From Planctomonas psychrotolerans (GTDB lineage: Bacteria; Actinomycetota; Actinomycetes; Actinomycetales; Microbacteriaceae): 64,000 bases of DNA. Each line of letters begins with the position of its first letter. The first letter of the stretch is position 1. The notes below the pieces were generated by a model. The model worked only from the letters and a program-made list of their open reading frames with translations. It did not search any database and was not told the origin of the DNA. Shown here piece after piece: positions 52,208 to 61,163 of this stretch. The translations under genes and the position numbers were made by a program. Where the stretch lies: the NCBI RefSeq assembly GCF_008642235.1, contig NZ_SJEV01000001.1, positions 2,126,400-2,190,399 of the forward strand. Direction: 5' to 3'.

Positions 52208-52279
52208 GGCGGCGTGCGCCCCCGTTCCTACGCGCCGGATACCCCCAGTGCGAGTGCCGTCCGATGCATGATTCCCGCG

Positions 52280-54040
52280 TCAGCGGCGGAAGCGCAGCAC
52301 GTTCACGTTGGTGGGATTCCACTCCTCGTCGAGCGTGAATCCGAGCGGGGCGAGCCGTTCGGTGATGCCGGGTCGCCAGTCCTGCCGGTTGCTCGTGACG
52401 AGCCACACCACGTCGGTGTCGGGGTCGAGACGATCGAGGGAGTCCCGCACCCGGTACGTCTCCTCCCACAGCGCTCCGGTGCGGACGGCGGGGGTCTTGA
52501 GGGCGAAGTCCTGGAGACCCTCGAAGGCGTCGGGATAGGAGTACTGGATCACGCGGCTCGAGGCACCGGGGTGCCGCCGCACCGGGCCGAAGATCACCGC
52601 CTCGACGGTGCCGGGCGGCTCCTCGGCGCGTTCGGTGGCGATGAGCTCGGCCACCTCCGCCCACGACGACTCCTGCTTCGCCTCGGGCTGCCGCTGGGCG
52701 ACGATCTGCGGGGCGGACAGGGCGGCGAGCGCCACGAGCGCGACTCCGGCGGACACCGTGCGGCGGTGGTGCTGAGCGGACCTGCCGTCCGGTCCTGTCG
52801 TCTTCCCGTCCGGTCCGTCACCGCCGAGGGCGTCGATGCCCACGGCCAGCAGCAGCGCCGCCCCCGGGGCCGTGAAGGTGAGGTAGCGCGGCGAGAAGAG
52901 CGGGTCGATCAGCACGGAGACGGTGATCAGCAGCACCGTCGGCACGATGAGGAACGGCACCGCCACCGAGGCGAGGGAGGGCAGCGGTGCGGGACCCGAC
53001 CGGAGCGCACCGTGCGCGGGGGCGGGGCGCCGCCAGCGACCGTACGCCGCGAGCACCAGCACGATCAGCCCCAGCACGATGAGCGCCCACGCGACCGTGG
53101 CGAAGCCGTAGGCCCGGGGGAAGAGCTGGGTGACGAACATCGCGTGCCAGGTACGCGCACTGACGGGATCGATCCAGTCGACCTGACCCGATTGATTCGC
53201 CGCGACGATCGCGAACGGCACGCACGCCAGACCGCTCACGAGCGCAGCGGCGGCCCAGCCGTACACGCCCCGGACGGCGGGGAGCCGGTCAGCCCGCGCG
53301 GCGGCATCGGCAGCACCGTCGCCCGCGGCGGGCCCGCGCACCCGGCGGACCGAGGCGAGCGCCCAGAGGGCCGTGACGCCGTGCGCCACCACCAGGAACG
53401 CGAGGAACGAGAAGACGAGCGTGGCGACGACGGCGAGAACGGCGTAGCCCGCCCACCACCGGGCACGCACGGCGACGGATCGCGACCCGCGCGTCCAGGC
53501 GGCGAGGAACACGAGCGTGAGCGCCACGGCGAGGGCGGTGCCGAGCGCGAACGAACGGCCCTCGGCGCCCATCCAGGTGACCCGCGGGAACAGGCAGAAC
53601 GCGATGCCGGCGAGGAGGCCGAGCCGTCGCCCGCCCAGGGTGCGGCCGAGCACCACGGTACCGCCGGCCGCGAGACCGGTCGCGACCGCGCTCGGCAGGC
53701 GCAGGGTGAGGGGGGAGTAGCCGACGAGGTCGAACCAGAGGTGCATCCCTGCGTAGTAGGCGGCGTGCACCACGTCGACCGTGCCGATCATGCGCCACAG
53801 CTCGGGCCAGGTCCGGGTGGCCGAGATCACCGTCGCGGCTTCGTCGTACCAGACCGACGGCACCCAGGAGAAGGCCGCGGTGAGCAGGAAGGCGAACACC
53901 CCGACGAGCACCGCGTCGGCTGCTGCCCCCCGTGGAAGGTTCCGCCGTCCACCGCCGGGCCGGGCGCGCCGGGTGGTTACGCTGGGATCGGCGCCGGCCG
54001 AATCGGCGGCACCCGTCCCGGTGTTGAGGAGGTTCGTCAT
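52280..54040 (-). CDS. Membrane mannosyltransferase-like protein (GT39/ArnT-like)
   Basis: A 586-residue polytopic membrane protein with about eleven hydrophobic segments. The first outer loop carries the acidic motif in VPSVWYDEAATVISATRTW, then HAAYYAGMHLWFDLVGYSP and LRLPSAVATGLAAGG, the layout of polyprenyl-phosphate-sugar transferases of the GT-C class. It would use polyprenyl-phosphate-mannose or a related donor outside the membrane. Its ATG shares the tetranucleotide CATG with the oppositely oriented moeZ start, so each promoter would lie inside the other gene. The acceptor is unknown. Confidence 0.82.
   Translation of the reverse strand: MTNLLNTGTGAADSAGADPSVTTRRARPGGGRRNLPRGAAADAVLVGVFAFLLTAAFSWVPSVWYDEAATVISATRTWPELWRMIGTVDVVHAAYYAGMHLWFDLVGYSPLTLRLPSAVATGLAAGGTVVLGRTLGGRRLGLLAGIAFCLFPRVTWMGAEGRSFALGTALAVALTLVFLAAWTRGSRSVAVRARWWAGYAVLAVVATLVFSFLAFLVVAHGVTALWALASVRRVRGPAAGDGAADAAARADRLPAVRGVYGWAAAALVSGLACVPFAIVAANQSGQVDWIDPVSARTWHAMFVTQLFPRAYGFATVAWALIVLGLIVLVLAAYGRWRRPAPAHGALRSGPAPLPSLASVAVPFLIVPTVLLITVSVLIDPLFSPRYLTFTAPGAALLLAVGIDALGGDGPDGKTTGPDGRSAQHHRRTVSAGVALVALAALSAPQIVAQRQPEAKQESSWAEVAELIATERAEEPPGTVEAVIFGPVRRHPGASSRVIQYSYPDAFEGLQDFALKTPAVRTGALWEETYRVRDSLDRLDPDTDVVWLVTSNRQDWRPGITERLAPLGFTLDEEWNPTNVNVLRFRR
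53978..53983 (+). promoter_or_regulatory. Possible -10 box for moeZ inside the mannosyltransferase gene
   Basis: TACGCT, the same hexamer as before prpD and the GNAT gene, about 55 nt upstream of the moeZ ATG. The following leader ends in GAGGAGG. Confidence 0.35.
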
Positions 54041-55223
54041 GGGCTCACTTCCCCCTCTGGTCGAGCCCAGCCCGGAACTGTCGGGCGACGACGCGGAACG
54101 GTACTCGCGTCAGGTGATGCTGCCCGGCATGGGCACCCTCGGGCAGCGCCGCCTGCGGAACGCCCGCGTGCTCGTGATCGGCGCGGGAGGCCTCGGTTCG
54201 CCCGTGCTGCAGTACCTCGCCGCCGCCGGAATCGGAACCCTCGGCATCGTCGACTTCGATCAGGTCGACCTCTCCAACCTGCAACGCCAGGTCATCCACG
54301 GCCTCGCCGACGTGGGCGGCAGCAAGACCGCGTCGGCCGAGCGCAGCATCGACGCCCTCAACCCGGGCGTCCGGGTCGTGCGGCACGAGGAGCGCCTCAC
54401 CAGCCGGAACGCCGGGCGCCTCTTCGCCGGCTACGACCTCGTGGTCGACGGCACCGACAACTTCCCCACGCGGTATCTCGCCAACGACGCCGCGGCGCTC
54501 GCCGGCATCCCGTACGTGTGGGGCTCGGTCTACCGCTTCGACGGGCAGGTGTCGGTGTTCTGGGACGCCGCCCCCGACGGCCGGGGCCTCGACTTCCGCG
54601 ACCTCTTCCCCGAGCCGCCCGCCCCCGGCACGGTGCTGTCGTGCGCGGAGGCGGGGGTGTTCGGCGCGGTGTGCGCCAGCGTCGGTGCCGTTCTGGCCAC
54701 GGAGGTGATCAAGCTGGTCACGGGCGTCGGCGAGCCGCTGCTCGGTCGCGTACTCGTGATCGACGCGCTCGACGGGTCGCGCGACGAGATCCCGCTGCGC
54801 CGTCGGGCCGATCGGACGCCGGTGAGCGAACTGATCGACTACGACGCGTTCTGCGGGATCGACACCGGACCGCTCGACCGGGCACCGTCGATCACGGCGG
54901 CCGAGTTGCGGAGCCGACTCGCCGCCCGGGACGCGGGACGCGACGACTTCGTGCTGCTGGACGTGCGGGAGCGGGTCGAGCACGACCTCGACGCCATCGC
55001 AGGCGACGTGCTGATGCCGCAGGCCGACGTGATGTCGCGGCCGGATGCCGTCCCGCTCGGCGCAACCCCGGGCGTTCCGGCGCCCGTCATCGTGTACTGC
55101 CGGTCGGGGATGCGTTCGGCGGTGGTGACCGAGGCGCTTCGCGCGTCGGGCCGGACCGCGACCTATCTGCGCGGCGGAATCGTCGACTGGCGGCGGACCC
55201 CCGCGGGAGGCGTCCGGTCCTGA
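54039..55223 (+). CDS. moeZ: MoeZ-type E1-like adenylyltransferase with rhodanese domain
   Basis: A 394-residue fusion. The first 265 residues are a ThiF/MoeB domain: YSRQVMLPGMG, VLVIGAGGLGSPVLQYLAAA, DFDQVDLSNLQRQV, VVDGTDNFPTRYL, and SCAEAGVFGAV. The zinc Cys pair usually before LFPEPP is replaced by FRD. The last 110 residues are a rhodanese domain with active-site Cys in VIVYCRSGMRSA. It activates the C-terminus of MoaD-type carriers and loads sulfur for molybdopterin and possibly thiamine or cysteine synthesis. A strong GAGGAGG precedes the ATG. The moaD and moaA genes lie convergent just downstream. Confidence 0.92.
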   Translation: MGSLPPLVEPSPELSGDDAERYSRQVMLPGMGTLGQRRLRNARVLVIGAGGLGSPVLQYLAAAGIGTLGIVDFDQVDLSNLQRQVIHGLADVGGSKTASAERSIDALNPGVRVVRHEERLTSRNAGRLFAGYDLVVDGTDNFPTRYLANDAAALAGIPYVWGSVYRFDGQVSVFWDAAPDGRGLDFRDLFPEPPAPGTVLSCAEAGVFGAVCASVGAVLATEVIKLVTGVGEPLLGRVLVIDALDGSRDEIPLRRRADRTPVSELIDYDAFCGIDTGPLDRAPSITAAELRSRLAARDAGRDDFVLLDVRERVEHDLDAIAGDVLMPQADVMSRPDAVPLGATPGVPAPVIVYCRSGMRSAVVTEALRASGRTATYLRGGIVDWRRTPAGGVRS

Positions 55224-55245
55224 CCGCTCAGCACGCACCGCTCGG

Positions 55246-55539
55246 TCAGCCCCCGGCGAACGGCGGCAGAACGTCGAGACGGTCGCCGTGCGCGAGGGAA
55301 TGGTCCGTGCCGGACGCCGCCTCGGCGTTGACGAGGAACGAGCACCGGGCGAACACCTCCTCGAGCGACCCGCGGTCGGGCGTGGTCGCTCCGTTCCCCT
55401 CGGACTCGCGCGGGACCGCGTCGCGCAGCACGGCGTCGAGCAGCGTCGCGATCGAGGCGCCGTCCTCGGCCTCGATGGTCTCGGCGGAGCGTCCCCGGGC
55501 GGCGCGGGCGGCCGCGAAGTAGTGCACGTCGACCCGCAT
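55246..55539 (-). CDS. moaD: MoaD/ThiS family sulfur carrier
   Basis: A 97-residue ubiquitin-like carrier: VDVHYFAAARAARGRS first strand, a loop with negatively charged low-complexity residues, LVNAEAAS, and the conserved GDRLDVLPPFAGG end with the diglycine to be thiocarboxylated. It is the small subunit of molybdopterin synthase. Slightly longer than usual (about 80-90) owing to the loop around residues 45-60. Its ATG overlaps the moaA stop (TGATG). The partner moaE is not in the window. Confidence 0.88.
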   Translation of the reverse strand: MRVDVHYFAAARAARGRSAETIEAEDGASIATLLDAVLRDAVPRESEGNGATTPDRGSLEEVFARCSFLVNAEAASGTDHSLAHGDRLDVLPPFAGG

Positions 55540-56645
55540 CATCCGCCGATCGCACTCATGCTGCGCTCGGGCTGCACGAACCCGTCGGTGTCCATGCCAT
55601 GACCCTTCGGCTTCGCCCACATGGCGTCGCGCCACAGGTCGGCCAGCTCGTCGTCGGTGGCCCCGGCGCGCAATGGTCCGAGCAGGTCGGTCTCGGTGTG
55701 CGAGAAGAGACAGCTGCGCACGCCGCCCTCCGCGGTGAGACGGGTGCGGCGACAATCGGCGCAGAACGCCTCGGTGACCGAGGCGATGATCCCCACCCGG
55801 CCGAGGAGCGGGGCGCTTCGATCGGGTTCGGTCGATGCATCCCGCTCGTACACCCGCCACAGCTCCGCCGGAGCGCCGTCCCGCGGTTCCTCGTCGGGGA
55901 ACAGCACGAAGCGCTCATCGAGCCGGGCGCGGATCTCGGCCGCGGTGATCATGTCGGAGCGGTCCCAGGCGTGATCCGCGTCCAGCGGCATCTGCTCGAT
56001 GAACCGCAGTTGGTGCCCGCCGGCGAGGGCCCACGCGAGCAGGTCGGCGGCCTGATGGTCGTTCACGCCCCGCAGAAGCACGGCGTTGATCTTGATGAGC
56101 GAGAGCCCCGCCGCCGAGGCGGCGTCGATTCCGGCGAGCACCCGGTCGAGGAACGGGCGCCGGGTGATTTGCGCGAAGGTCTCGGCGTGCACCGAGTCGA
56201 GGGACACGTTGATACGGTCGAGTCCGGCATCCGCCAACGCGTCGACGCGGGAGGTCAGCCCGATCGCGTTGGTGGTCAGGGAGATTTCCGGTCGGGGATC
56301 GAGCGCGGCGCACGCGGCGATGATGTCGGCGAGGTCTCGACGCAGCAGCGGTTCGCCACCGGTGAAGCGCACCTGACGCACCCCGAGCCGCTGGACCGCG
56401 ATGCCCACGAGGCGGCCGATCTCATCCCGCTGCAGCAGCTGCTCCTTGGGCAGGATGGGCAGGCCCTCCGCGGGCATGCAGTACGTGCATCGCAGATTGC
56501 AGCGATCGGTGAGCGAGATGCGGAGGTCGGTGGCGGTGCGTCCGAATCGATCGAGCAGTCCGGTCGCGTCGGGTCGGGCATCCGCCGCCGCATCGCCCGC
56601 ACGCGCGGAGCGAGGCAGAAGCGGCGTGTCGAGGAAGACTCCCAT
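55539..56645 (-). CDS. moaA: GTP 3',8-cyclase
   Basis: A 368-residue radical SAM enzyme, first step of molybdopterin synthesis. The N-terminal cluster motif is [24 protein letters not shown] and LTTNAIGLT follow; the C-terminal cluster uses [21 protein letters not shown]; the protein ends in SAIGG, the conserved diglycine tail needed for activity. TAGCCT lies 6 nt before the ATG (56652-56657, minus strand), a leaderless arrangement. It is coupled to moaD. Confidence 0.95.
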   Translation of the reverse strand: MGVFLDTPLLPRSARAGDAAADARPDATGLLDRFGRTATDLRISLTDRCNLRCTYCMPAEGLPILPKEQLLQRDEIGRLVGIAVQRLGVRQVRFTGGEPLLRRDLADIIAACAALDPRPEISLTTNAIGLTSRVDALADAGLDRINVSLDSVHAETFAQITRRPFLDRVLAGIDAASAAGLSLIKINAVLLRGVNDHQAADLLAWALAGGHQLRFIEQMPLDADHAWDRSDMITAAEIRARLDERFVLFPDEEPRDGAPAELWRVYERDASTEPDRSAPLLGRVGIIASVTEAFCADCRRTRLTAEGGVRSCLFSHTETDLLGPLRAGATDDELADLWRDAMWAKPKGHGMDTDGFVQPERSMSAIGG

Positions 56646-56651
56646 GCATCG

Positions 56652-56657
56652 AGGCTA
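56652..56657 (-). promoter_or_regulatory. -10 box for moaA, leaderless
   Basis: TAGCCT on the minus strand, 6 nt upstream of the ATG at 56645. A Moco riboswitch cannot fit in this position. Confidence 0.5.
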
Positions 56658-56738
56658 GATCACTCTCCTGCGTCCCGCGTGTACCGGGGGAGCCATGGCC
56701 GTCGGAGATCGCGGCGGCGCGAGCCCGCCGACGCACCG

Positions 56739-56744
56739 TATCGT
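56739..56744 (+). promoter_or_regulatory. -10 box for modA, leaderless
   Basis: TATCGT followed by 7 nt and the ATG at 56752. Confidence 0.5.
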
Positions 56745-56751
56745 GGAAGCC

Positions 56752-57570
56752 ATGACCCCCGGGACCCGCGTGCGCGCCCGGACCGCGGTGCCGACCGCGA
56801 CCATGCTGGGAACGGCGGTGGCGAGCATCGCGGTCGTACTCGCGCTCGGCGGCTGCAGCGCGAACCCCGACGGCGCGATGCGGAGCGGGGATGTCGACGG
56901 CGGTGCGCTCACCGTGTCGGCCGCCGCATCCCTCGCCGACGTGGTCGGAAGCCTGGTGGCCGCGTACGAGCGGACGCAGCCGGGCGTGACGATCACGACG
57001 AACTTCGGTTCGAGCGCTCAGCTGGTGCAGCAGGCGCTCGCCGGGGCCCGCGTCGACGTACTCATCCCCGCCGACGAATCCGCCGCGGAGCCGCTGATCG
57101 ACGCGGGTCTCGTCACGGATGACGTCCGCAGGATGGCGAGCAACGCACTGGTGCTCGTGGTGCCGCGGGCCGACCCGGGCGGAATCAGCGGCATCGCGGA
57201 TCTCGCGTCGCCGGGCGTCCGCGTCGCGGTGTGCGACGAGCAGGTGCCGTGCGGCCGGTCGACGGCCGAGGTGCTCGACACGGCGGGGGTGCGGCTCGCC
57301 GCCCCCAGCGAGGAGAACGACGTGCGCGCCGTGCTCTCCAAGGTCGTGACGGGCGAGGTGGACGCGGGATTCGTGTACCGCACCGACGCCCTCGTGGCGG
57401 GGGATGCCGTGCTCGTGCGGCCGATCGAGTCGGACGTGGTCAACCGCTATCCTGTGCTCGTGCTCCGGGACTCGCGCGATGTGGATGAGGCCGGCGCGTT
57501 CCGCGACTGGCTCCTCTCTCCCGACGCCCAGGCGATTCTCGGCGATGCGGGCTTCGATCCCGCCGACTAG
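56752..57570 (+). CDS. modA: Molybdate ABC transporter substrate-binding lipoprotein
   Basis: A 272-residue ModA protein. The N-terminus has basic residues, a hydrophobic stretch and lipobox ALGGC, so it is lipid-anchored. The mature part opens with LTVSAAASLADVV (molybdate-binding Ser), NFGSSAQLVQQ, ARVDVLIPAD, CDEQVPCGRSTAEVL and VDAGFVYRTDAL, all typical. It binds molybdate or tungstate outside the cell. ATG at 56752 is preferred for its -10 spacing; an in-frame ATG lies 57 bp upstream. The end overlaps modB by 26 nt. Confidence 0.93.
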   Translation: MTPGTRVRARTAVPTATMLGTAVASIAVVLALGGCSANPDGAMRSGDVDGGALTVSAAASLADVVGSLVAAYERTQPGVTITTNFGSSAQLVQQALAGARVDVLIPADESAAEPLIDAGLVTDDVRRMASNALVLVVPRADPGGISGIADLASPGVRVAVCDEQVPCGRSTAEVLDTAGVRLAAPSEENDVRAVLSKVVTGEVDAGFVYRTDALVAGDAVLVRPIESDVVNRYPVLVLRDSRDVDEAGAFRDWLLSPDAQAILGDAGFDPAD

Positions 57571-58570
57571 CGCGCGGCCCGCCGGTTCGTCCGGTGCCGC
57601 TCGCCGGTCCGCTCGCGTCCGCCGCCGGTCCGCTCGCATCCGCCGCCGGTCCGCCCGCCGGTTCGCCCCGACGCGTGGCATCGCGACGCCCGCGTGGCTG
57701 TGGGTCCCGGCCGGGGTAGCGCTGCTCTTCCTGGTGCTGCCGATCCTCACCCTCGTGGTGCAGGCGTTCGGCGGCGGGCTACAGGCCTTCCTGGCCACGA
57801 TCACGTCACCGGATGCGCTCGCCGCGCTCGGCGTCTCGCTGCGCACCTCGATCGCCTCCACGGTGCTGTGCGCGCTGTTCGGCATCCCGCTCGCCCTGCT
57901 GCTGGCCCGCACGTCGGGACCCGCGTCGCAGGCGGTGCGCATCGCGGTGATCTTCCCGCTCGTCATCCCGCCGGTGGTGTCGGGCGTCGCGCTGCTCTAC
58001 CTGTGGGGACGGTTCGGCTGGCTCGGGTCGGCGCTCGACGTGGTGGGCGTGCGCGTCGGGTTCAGCGAGGTCGCCGTCGTCTTCGCCCAGGTCTTCGTGG
58101 CTCTGCCCTTCATGGTGCTCACCGCCGAGACGGCCATCCGGTCGGTCGACCCGCAGTTCGAGGTCGTTGCGGCGTCGTCCGGGGCGTCGGCGACGCGGAT
58201 CGTGCGGTCCATCACCCTCCCGCTCGCCCTGCCGGGGGTGCTCGCCGCGTGCGTGCTCACGTTCGCCCGAGCACTCGGCGAGTACGGCGCCACCATCACC
58301 TTCGCGGGCAGCATCGCGGGGGTGACGCGCACGCTGCCGTTGCAGGTGGAGCTCAACCTCAACTCGCCCCGACCCGAGACGAGCGTGGGGCTATCGCTCG
58401 TGCTGCTCGCGATCTGCACCCTGGTGCTCGTGGGCCTGCGGCTCGCGACCACGGATCCACTGGCGCGGATGAAGGATGCGTTCCCGGGACTCGGGGCTCG
58501 CACGCTGCCACGAGGCGACCAGGATGACGACGATCGCGATCAGGACCGCCGTGCGGGTGACCGTGAGTGA
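57545..58570 (+). CDS. modB: Molybdate ABC transporter permease, with unusual tails
   Basis: A 341-residue ModB permease. The core has five to six membrane segments beginning PAWLWVPAGVALLFLVLPIL; the ABC loop is EVVAASSGASATRIVRSITLPLALPG, typical ModB, here split as EVVAASSGASATRIV and RSITLPLALPG. The first 45 residues are an Arg/Ala/Ser-rich extension built from a 21-bp DNA repeat. The last 45 residues lie antisense to the end of the convergent glycosyltransferase gene, past the point where ModB normally ends (near 58450). No modC ATPase gene follows. Start ATG lies inside modA; a later start after the repeat is possible. Confidence 0.85.
   Translation: MRASIPPTSARPAGSSGAARRSARVRRRSARIRRRSARRFAPTRGIATPAWLWVPAGVALLFLVLPILTLVVQAFGGGLQAFLATITSPDALAALGVSLRTSIASTVLCALFGIPLALLLARTSGPASQAVRIAVIFPLVIPPVVSGVALLYLWGRFGWLGSALDVVGVRVGFSEVAVVFAQVFVALPFMVLTAETAIRSVDPQFEVVAASSGASATRIVRSITLPLALPGVLAACVLTFARALGEYGATITFAGSIAGVTRTLPLQVELNLNSPRPETSVGLSLVLLAICTLVLVGLRLATTDPLARMKDAFPGLGARTLPRGDQDDDDRDQDRRAGDRE
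57609..57650. repeat. 21-bp tandem repeat in the modB 5' region
   Basis: Two copies of CCGCTCGCGTCCGCCGCCGGT, differing by one base, with degenerate flanking copies. It encodes the Arg/Ser/Ala-rich N-terminal tail in frame. Confidence 0.85.
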
Positions 58571-59833
58571 CGGGATGAGTTGCCGGGCCGTGAGGGCGAG
58601 CGGAACGGCGAGCCACTCCCAGCGGCCGGTCATGGCGACGAACGGGACGAGAAGCAGCGCGTACCAGGGGTACCGCGGGCTCACGATCAGCAGCGTCGCG
58701 CCGATCATCACCAGCTGGCCGAGCCACGGATTCGCCGGGTCGGTCTTCCACCAGACGAGCGCCGCGACGCCGGCGATCAACACGGCCGCGACGGGTAGTG
58801 CCGCGGGTCCCGGCACCAGGAGCGAGACCAGCGCGAAGCGACTGCCGTCCTCGTAGCCCTCCTCCGCGAGGTACCCGGGCAGGTAGCCGAGCACCCCGAT
58901 GCCGGTCGCGAGCACGTAGGGCACGTAGAGCGCGGCGAAGGTGACGACGGCGGCTGCAATAACGCGGACCGGCTGGCGCCGTAGCAGGGCGGGCGCGGCG
59001 ATCACCGGAACCAGCTTGACGGCGATCGCGGCACCAAGGCTTACACCACCCGCGACGCCCCGGCCGCCGGCCACGAGGAGGGTCGCCGCCAGCACCAGCA
59101 CCGCTCCCAGCAGATCCACGTGCGAGTTGGTGATGCCCTCGGTCGCCACGAGCGGACACCATCCCCAGAGCGCCGCCCAGCGCGGGTCCGCGCCTCGACG
59201 ACGCAGGGCGGCGAGCAGCATCCCGGTCACGCCGACGCTGAGCAGCAGTCCCGTGAACTGCAGCGGCCAGTACTCCGCCTCCGGGCCGACCACCGCGCGC
59301 ACCGCGGCGAAGTACAGCTCGCTCATCGGCGGATAGATGGTGGGCACCCGGGGCCGATTCATCGCGGTGCAGAGCACCTCTCCCGATTCGGTCTCGGTGG
59401 TGGACTGGATGCGCTCGCCGGTGCACGTCTCGGTCCCGTCGCGCTCGACCGGTGTCGGGTACAGCCACTCGGTGCGGAGGGGAGCCAACTCGTCGTCGGC
59501 CGGCACGTACGCGTAGGGCGAGATGCCCGCGTTCTGCACGATGCCGTCCCAGGCGTAGCGTGCCGAGTCGGTGCTCGTGTTCGGCGGGCCGGTCATGGCG
59601 GCGGCGCCGAGCAGCACCGATCCGCCGAGCACCAGGACGACGACGCGCTTCGCGGGCGCCCCGCGGAGGGCGAGCACCCCGAGCGCGAACAGGGCCCACA
59701 TGGCCGCCGTGCAGGCGAGGTACGGCCCCGCCTCATCGCTCCGGAAGAACGGCAGCGCGAGAACCGTGTACGCCATCAGCGCCGCGAGGGCCGCGACGCA
59801 GGAGGCGGGAAGAACGGTGCGCACCCTCCCCAT
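58391..59833 (-). CDS. Polyprenol-phosphate-mannose-dependent mannosyltransferase-like (GT87)
   Basis: A 480-residue polytopic membrane protein with about ten to twelve helices. The first large loop has NTSTDSARYAWDGIVQNAGI and SPYAYVPADDELAPLR, a pattern of actinobacterial GT87/MptB-like enzymes where the Asp is catalytic; VPTIYPPMSELYFA and HVDLLGAVLVLAA follow. It is likely to extend lipid-linked mannan or glycan on the outer side of the membrane. The charged C-terminal tail (after ILVASWQRA) overlaps modB antisense. The ATG at 59833 is the first plausible start; a further upstream start would run into the divergent oxidoreductase promoter. Confidence 0.82.
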   Translation of the reverse strand: MGRVRTVLPASCVAALAALMAYTVLALPFFRSDEAGPYLACTAAMWALFALGVLALRGAPAKRVVVLVLGGSVLLGAAAMTGPPNTSTDSARYAWDGIVQNAGISPYAYVPADDELAPLRTEWLYPTPVERDGTETCTGERIQSTTETESGEVLCTAMNRPRVPTIYPPMSELYFAAVRAVVGPEAEYWPLQFTGLLLSVGVTGMLLAALRRRGADPRWAALWGWCPLVATEGITNSHVDLLGAVLVLAATLLVAGGRGVAGGVSLGAAIAVKLVPVIAAPALLRRQPVRVIAAAVVTFAALYVPYVLATGIGVLGYLPGYLAEEGYEDGSRFALVSLLVPGPAALPVAAVLIAGVAALVWWKTDPANPWLGQLVMIGATLLIVSPRYPWYALLLVPFVAMTGRWEWLAVPLALTARQLIPSLTVTRTAVLIAIVVILVASWQRASPESRERILHPRQWIRGREPQAHEHQGADREQHER

Positions 59834-59903
59834 CCTGTAGCACTCCCGCTCCGAAGAGCATTCGGCAGTGACCCCCGACCCCGGAAGATGGTGCAATAGA
59901 CCC

Positions 59904-61163
59904 GTGCGCACGGTGATGAGCGGAATGCGGGAGGCGTTGTCCTCGCCCGCGCGCTCACCGCGCATGGCCACCGTGCTGGGCCGCCTGCTCGGGCTCGCCT
60001 TCGTGGTCTGCTTCCTCACCGGTCTCTTCAGCCACTTCCTGCAGCAGCCCGAGTCGTGGATGCGGTTCCCGACGTCCCCGGCCGGGCTCTACGCGGTGAC
60101 CCAGGGCATCCACATCACCGCCGGCATCGCGTGCTTCCCGTTGCTGCTCGGCAAGCTCTGGACGGTGTTCCCGAACCTCTTCCAGACGCCGCCCGTCCGG
60201 TCGTTCCTGCATCTGCTCGAGCGGGCCTCCATCGCGCTCTTCGTCGGCGCCTCCCTGCTCGAGATCACCATCGGCCTGCTGAACACCTACCAGTGGGTGC
60301 CCTTCCCGTTCTTCTTCAAGCAGACCCACTTCGCGCTGGCCTTCGTGGTGATCGGATCGCTGGTGATCCACATCGCCGTGCAGCTGCCGGTGATCGCCGA
60401 GCACTGGCGGAAGCGGGGGCCGGACGGGAAGCCGCTTTATGGCGAACTGGAGGCGTATCGGGCAACCGACGGGAAGGACGGCGACGCCGTCGACACCGAC
60501 GTACTGCCCGGCGGGGTGACCGGTCGGCTGATGGCCTACATCGATTCCGCTCCGCGGCCGGAACCGTCGGTGAGCAGGCGGGGGTTCCTCGCGACGATCG
60601 CCGCGTCCACCGTCGCGCTGGTGGTGCTCACCGCCGGGCAGTCGTTCGCGCTGCTCGATCCCTTCAACCTGTTCGGCCCCCGCAAGCGCGGCGTCGGTCC
60701 GCAGGGGCTGCCGGTGAATCGCACAGCGGAGGATGCGGGGGTGCTGTCCTCCGCCGTGGCGGAGGACTGGGTGCTCACCGTGCGGAACGGCGACACGGTG
60801 CGCGAGTTCAGCCGTGCCGACCTCGCGGCGCTGCCCCAGGTGGACGTGGAGCTGCCGATCGCCTGCGTGGAGGGCTGGAGCCAGCTGGCCCGCTGGCGCG
60901 GGGTGCGGATGCGCGACCTGGCCGACGCCGTGAACGCCCCCGCGGGCAGCGCCTTCCTGCTCCGCAGTCTCGAGGAGCGAGGCAGCTTCCGCATCAACCG
61001 GATGGGCCCGGAGTACGTGCGGGACGAGCGCACCGTCGTGGCACTCGAACTGAACGGGGAGACGCTGCACCTCGAGCACGGCTACCCGGCTCGCATGATC
61101 GCCCCGGCTCGTCCGGGCGTCACCCAGACCAAGTGGCTCTCGTCCCTGGAGGTGACGGTCTGA
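59904..61163 (+). CDS. Cytochrome b-like / molybdopterin oxidoreductase fusion
   Basis: About 419 residues in two parts. The first 190 hold about four membrane segments with histidines suited to heme ligation (LFSHFLQQPESW, GIHITAGIACFPLLLGKLW, KQTHFALAFVVIG, LVIHIAVQLP), similar to cytochrome b561/DUF4405 domains. A twin-arginine-like motif SRRGFLATIAA followed by a hydrophobic stretch re-enters the membrane, then a SUOX-type molybdopterin domain with the Mo-ligand Cys in LPIACVEGWSQLARWRG. It is probably an electron-transferring reductase such as a YedY/YedZ-like pair in one chain. GTG 59904 is chosen (6 nt after TGCAAT); ATGs at 59916 and 59925 are alternatives. Confidence 0.83.
   Translation: MRTVMSGMREALSSPARSPRMATVLGRLLGLAFVVCFLTGLFSHFLQQPESWMRFPTSPAGLYAVTQGIHITAGIACFPLLLGKLWTVFPNLFQTPPVRSFLHLLERASIALFVGASLLEITIGLLNTYQWVPFPFFFKQTHFALAFVVIGSLVIHIAVQLPVIAEHWRKRGPDGKPLYGELEAYRATDGKDGDAVDTDVLPGGVTGRLMAYIDSAPRPEPSVSRRGFLATIAASTVALVVLTAGQSFALLDPFNLFGPRKRGVGPQGLPVNRTAEDAGVLSSAVAEDWVLTVRNGDTVREFSRADLAALPQVDVELPIACVEGWSQLARWRGVRMRDLADAVNAPAGSAFLLRSLEERGSFRINRMGPEYVRDERTVVALELNGETLHLEHGYPARMIAPARPGVTQTKWLSSLEVTV

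Noticed and set aside
51218-55522. Plus-strand open frame of over 1400 codons
   Set aside because: It runs antisense through REC-PIG-L and the mannosyltransferase and in the wrong frame through moeZ; no recognisable domain and strong shadow composition.
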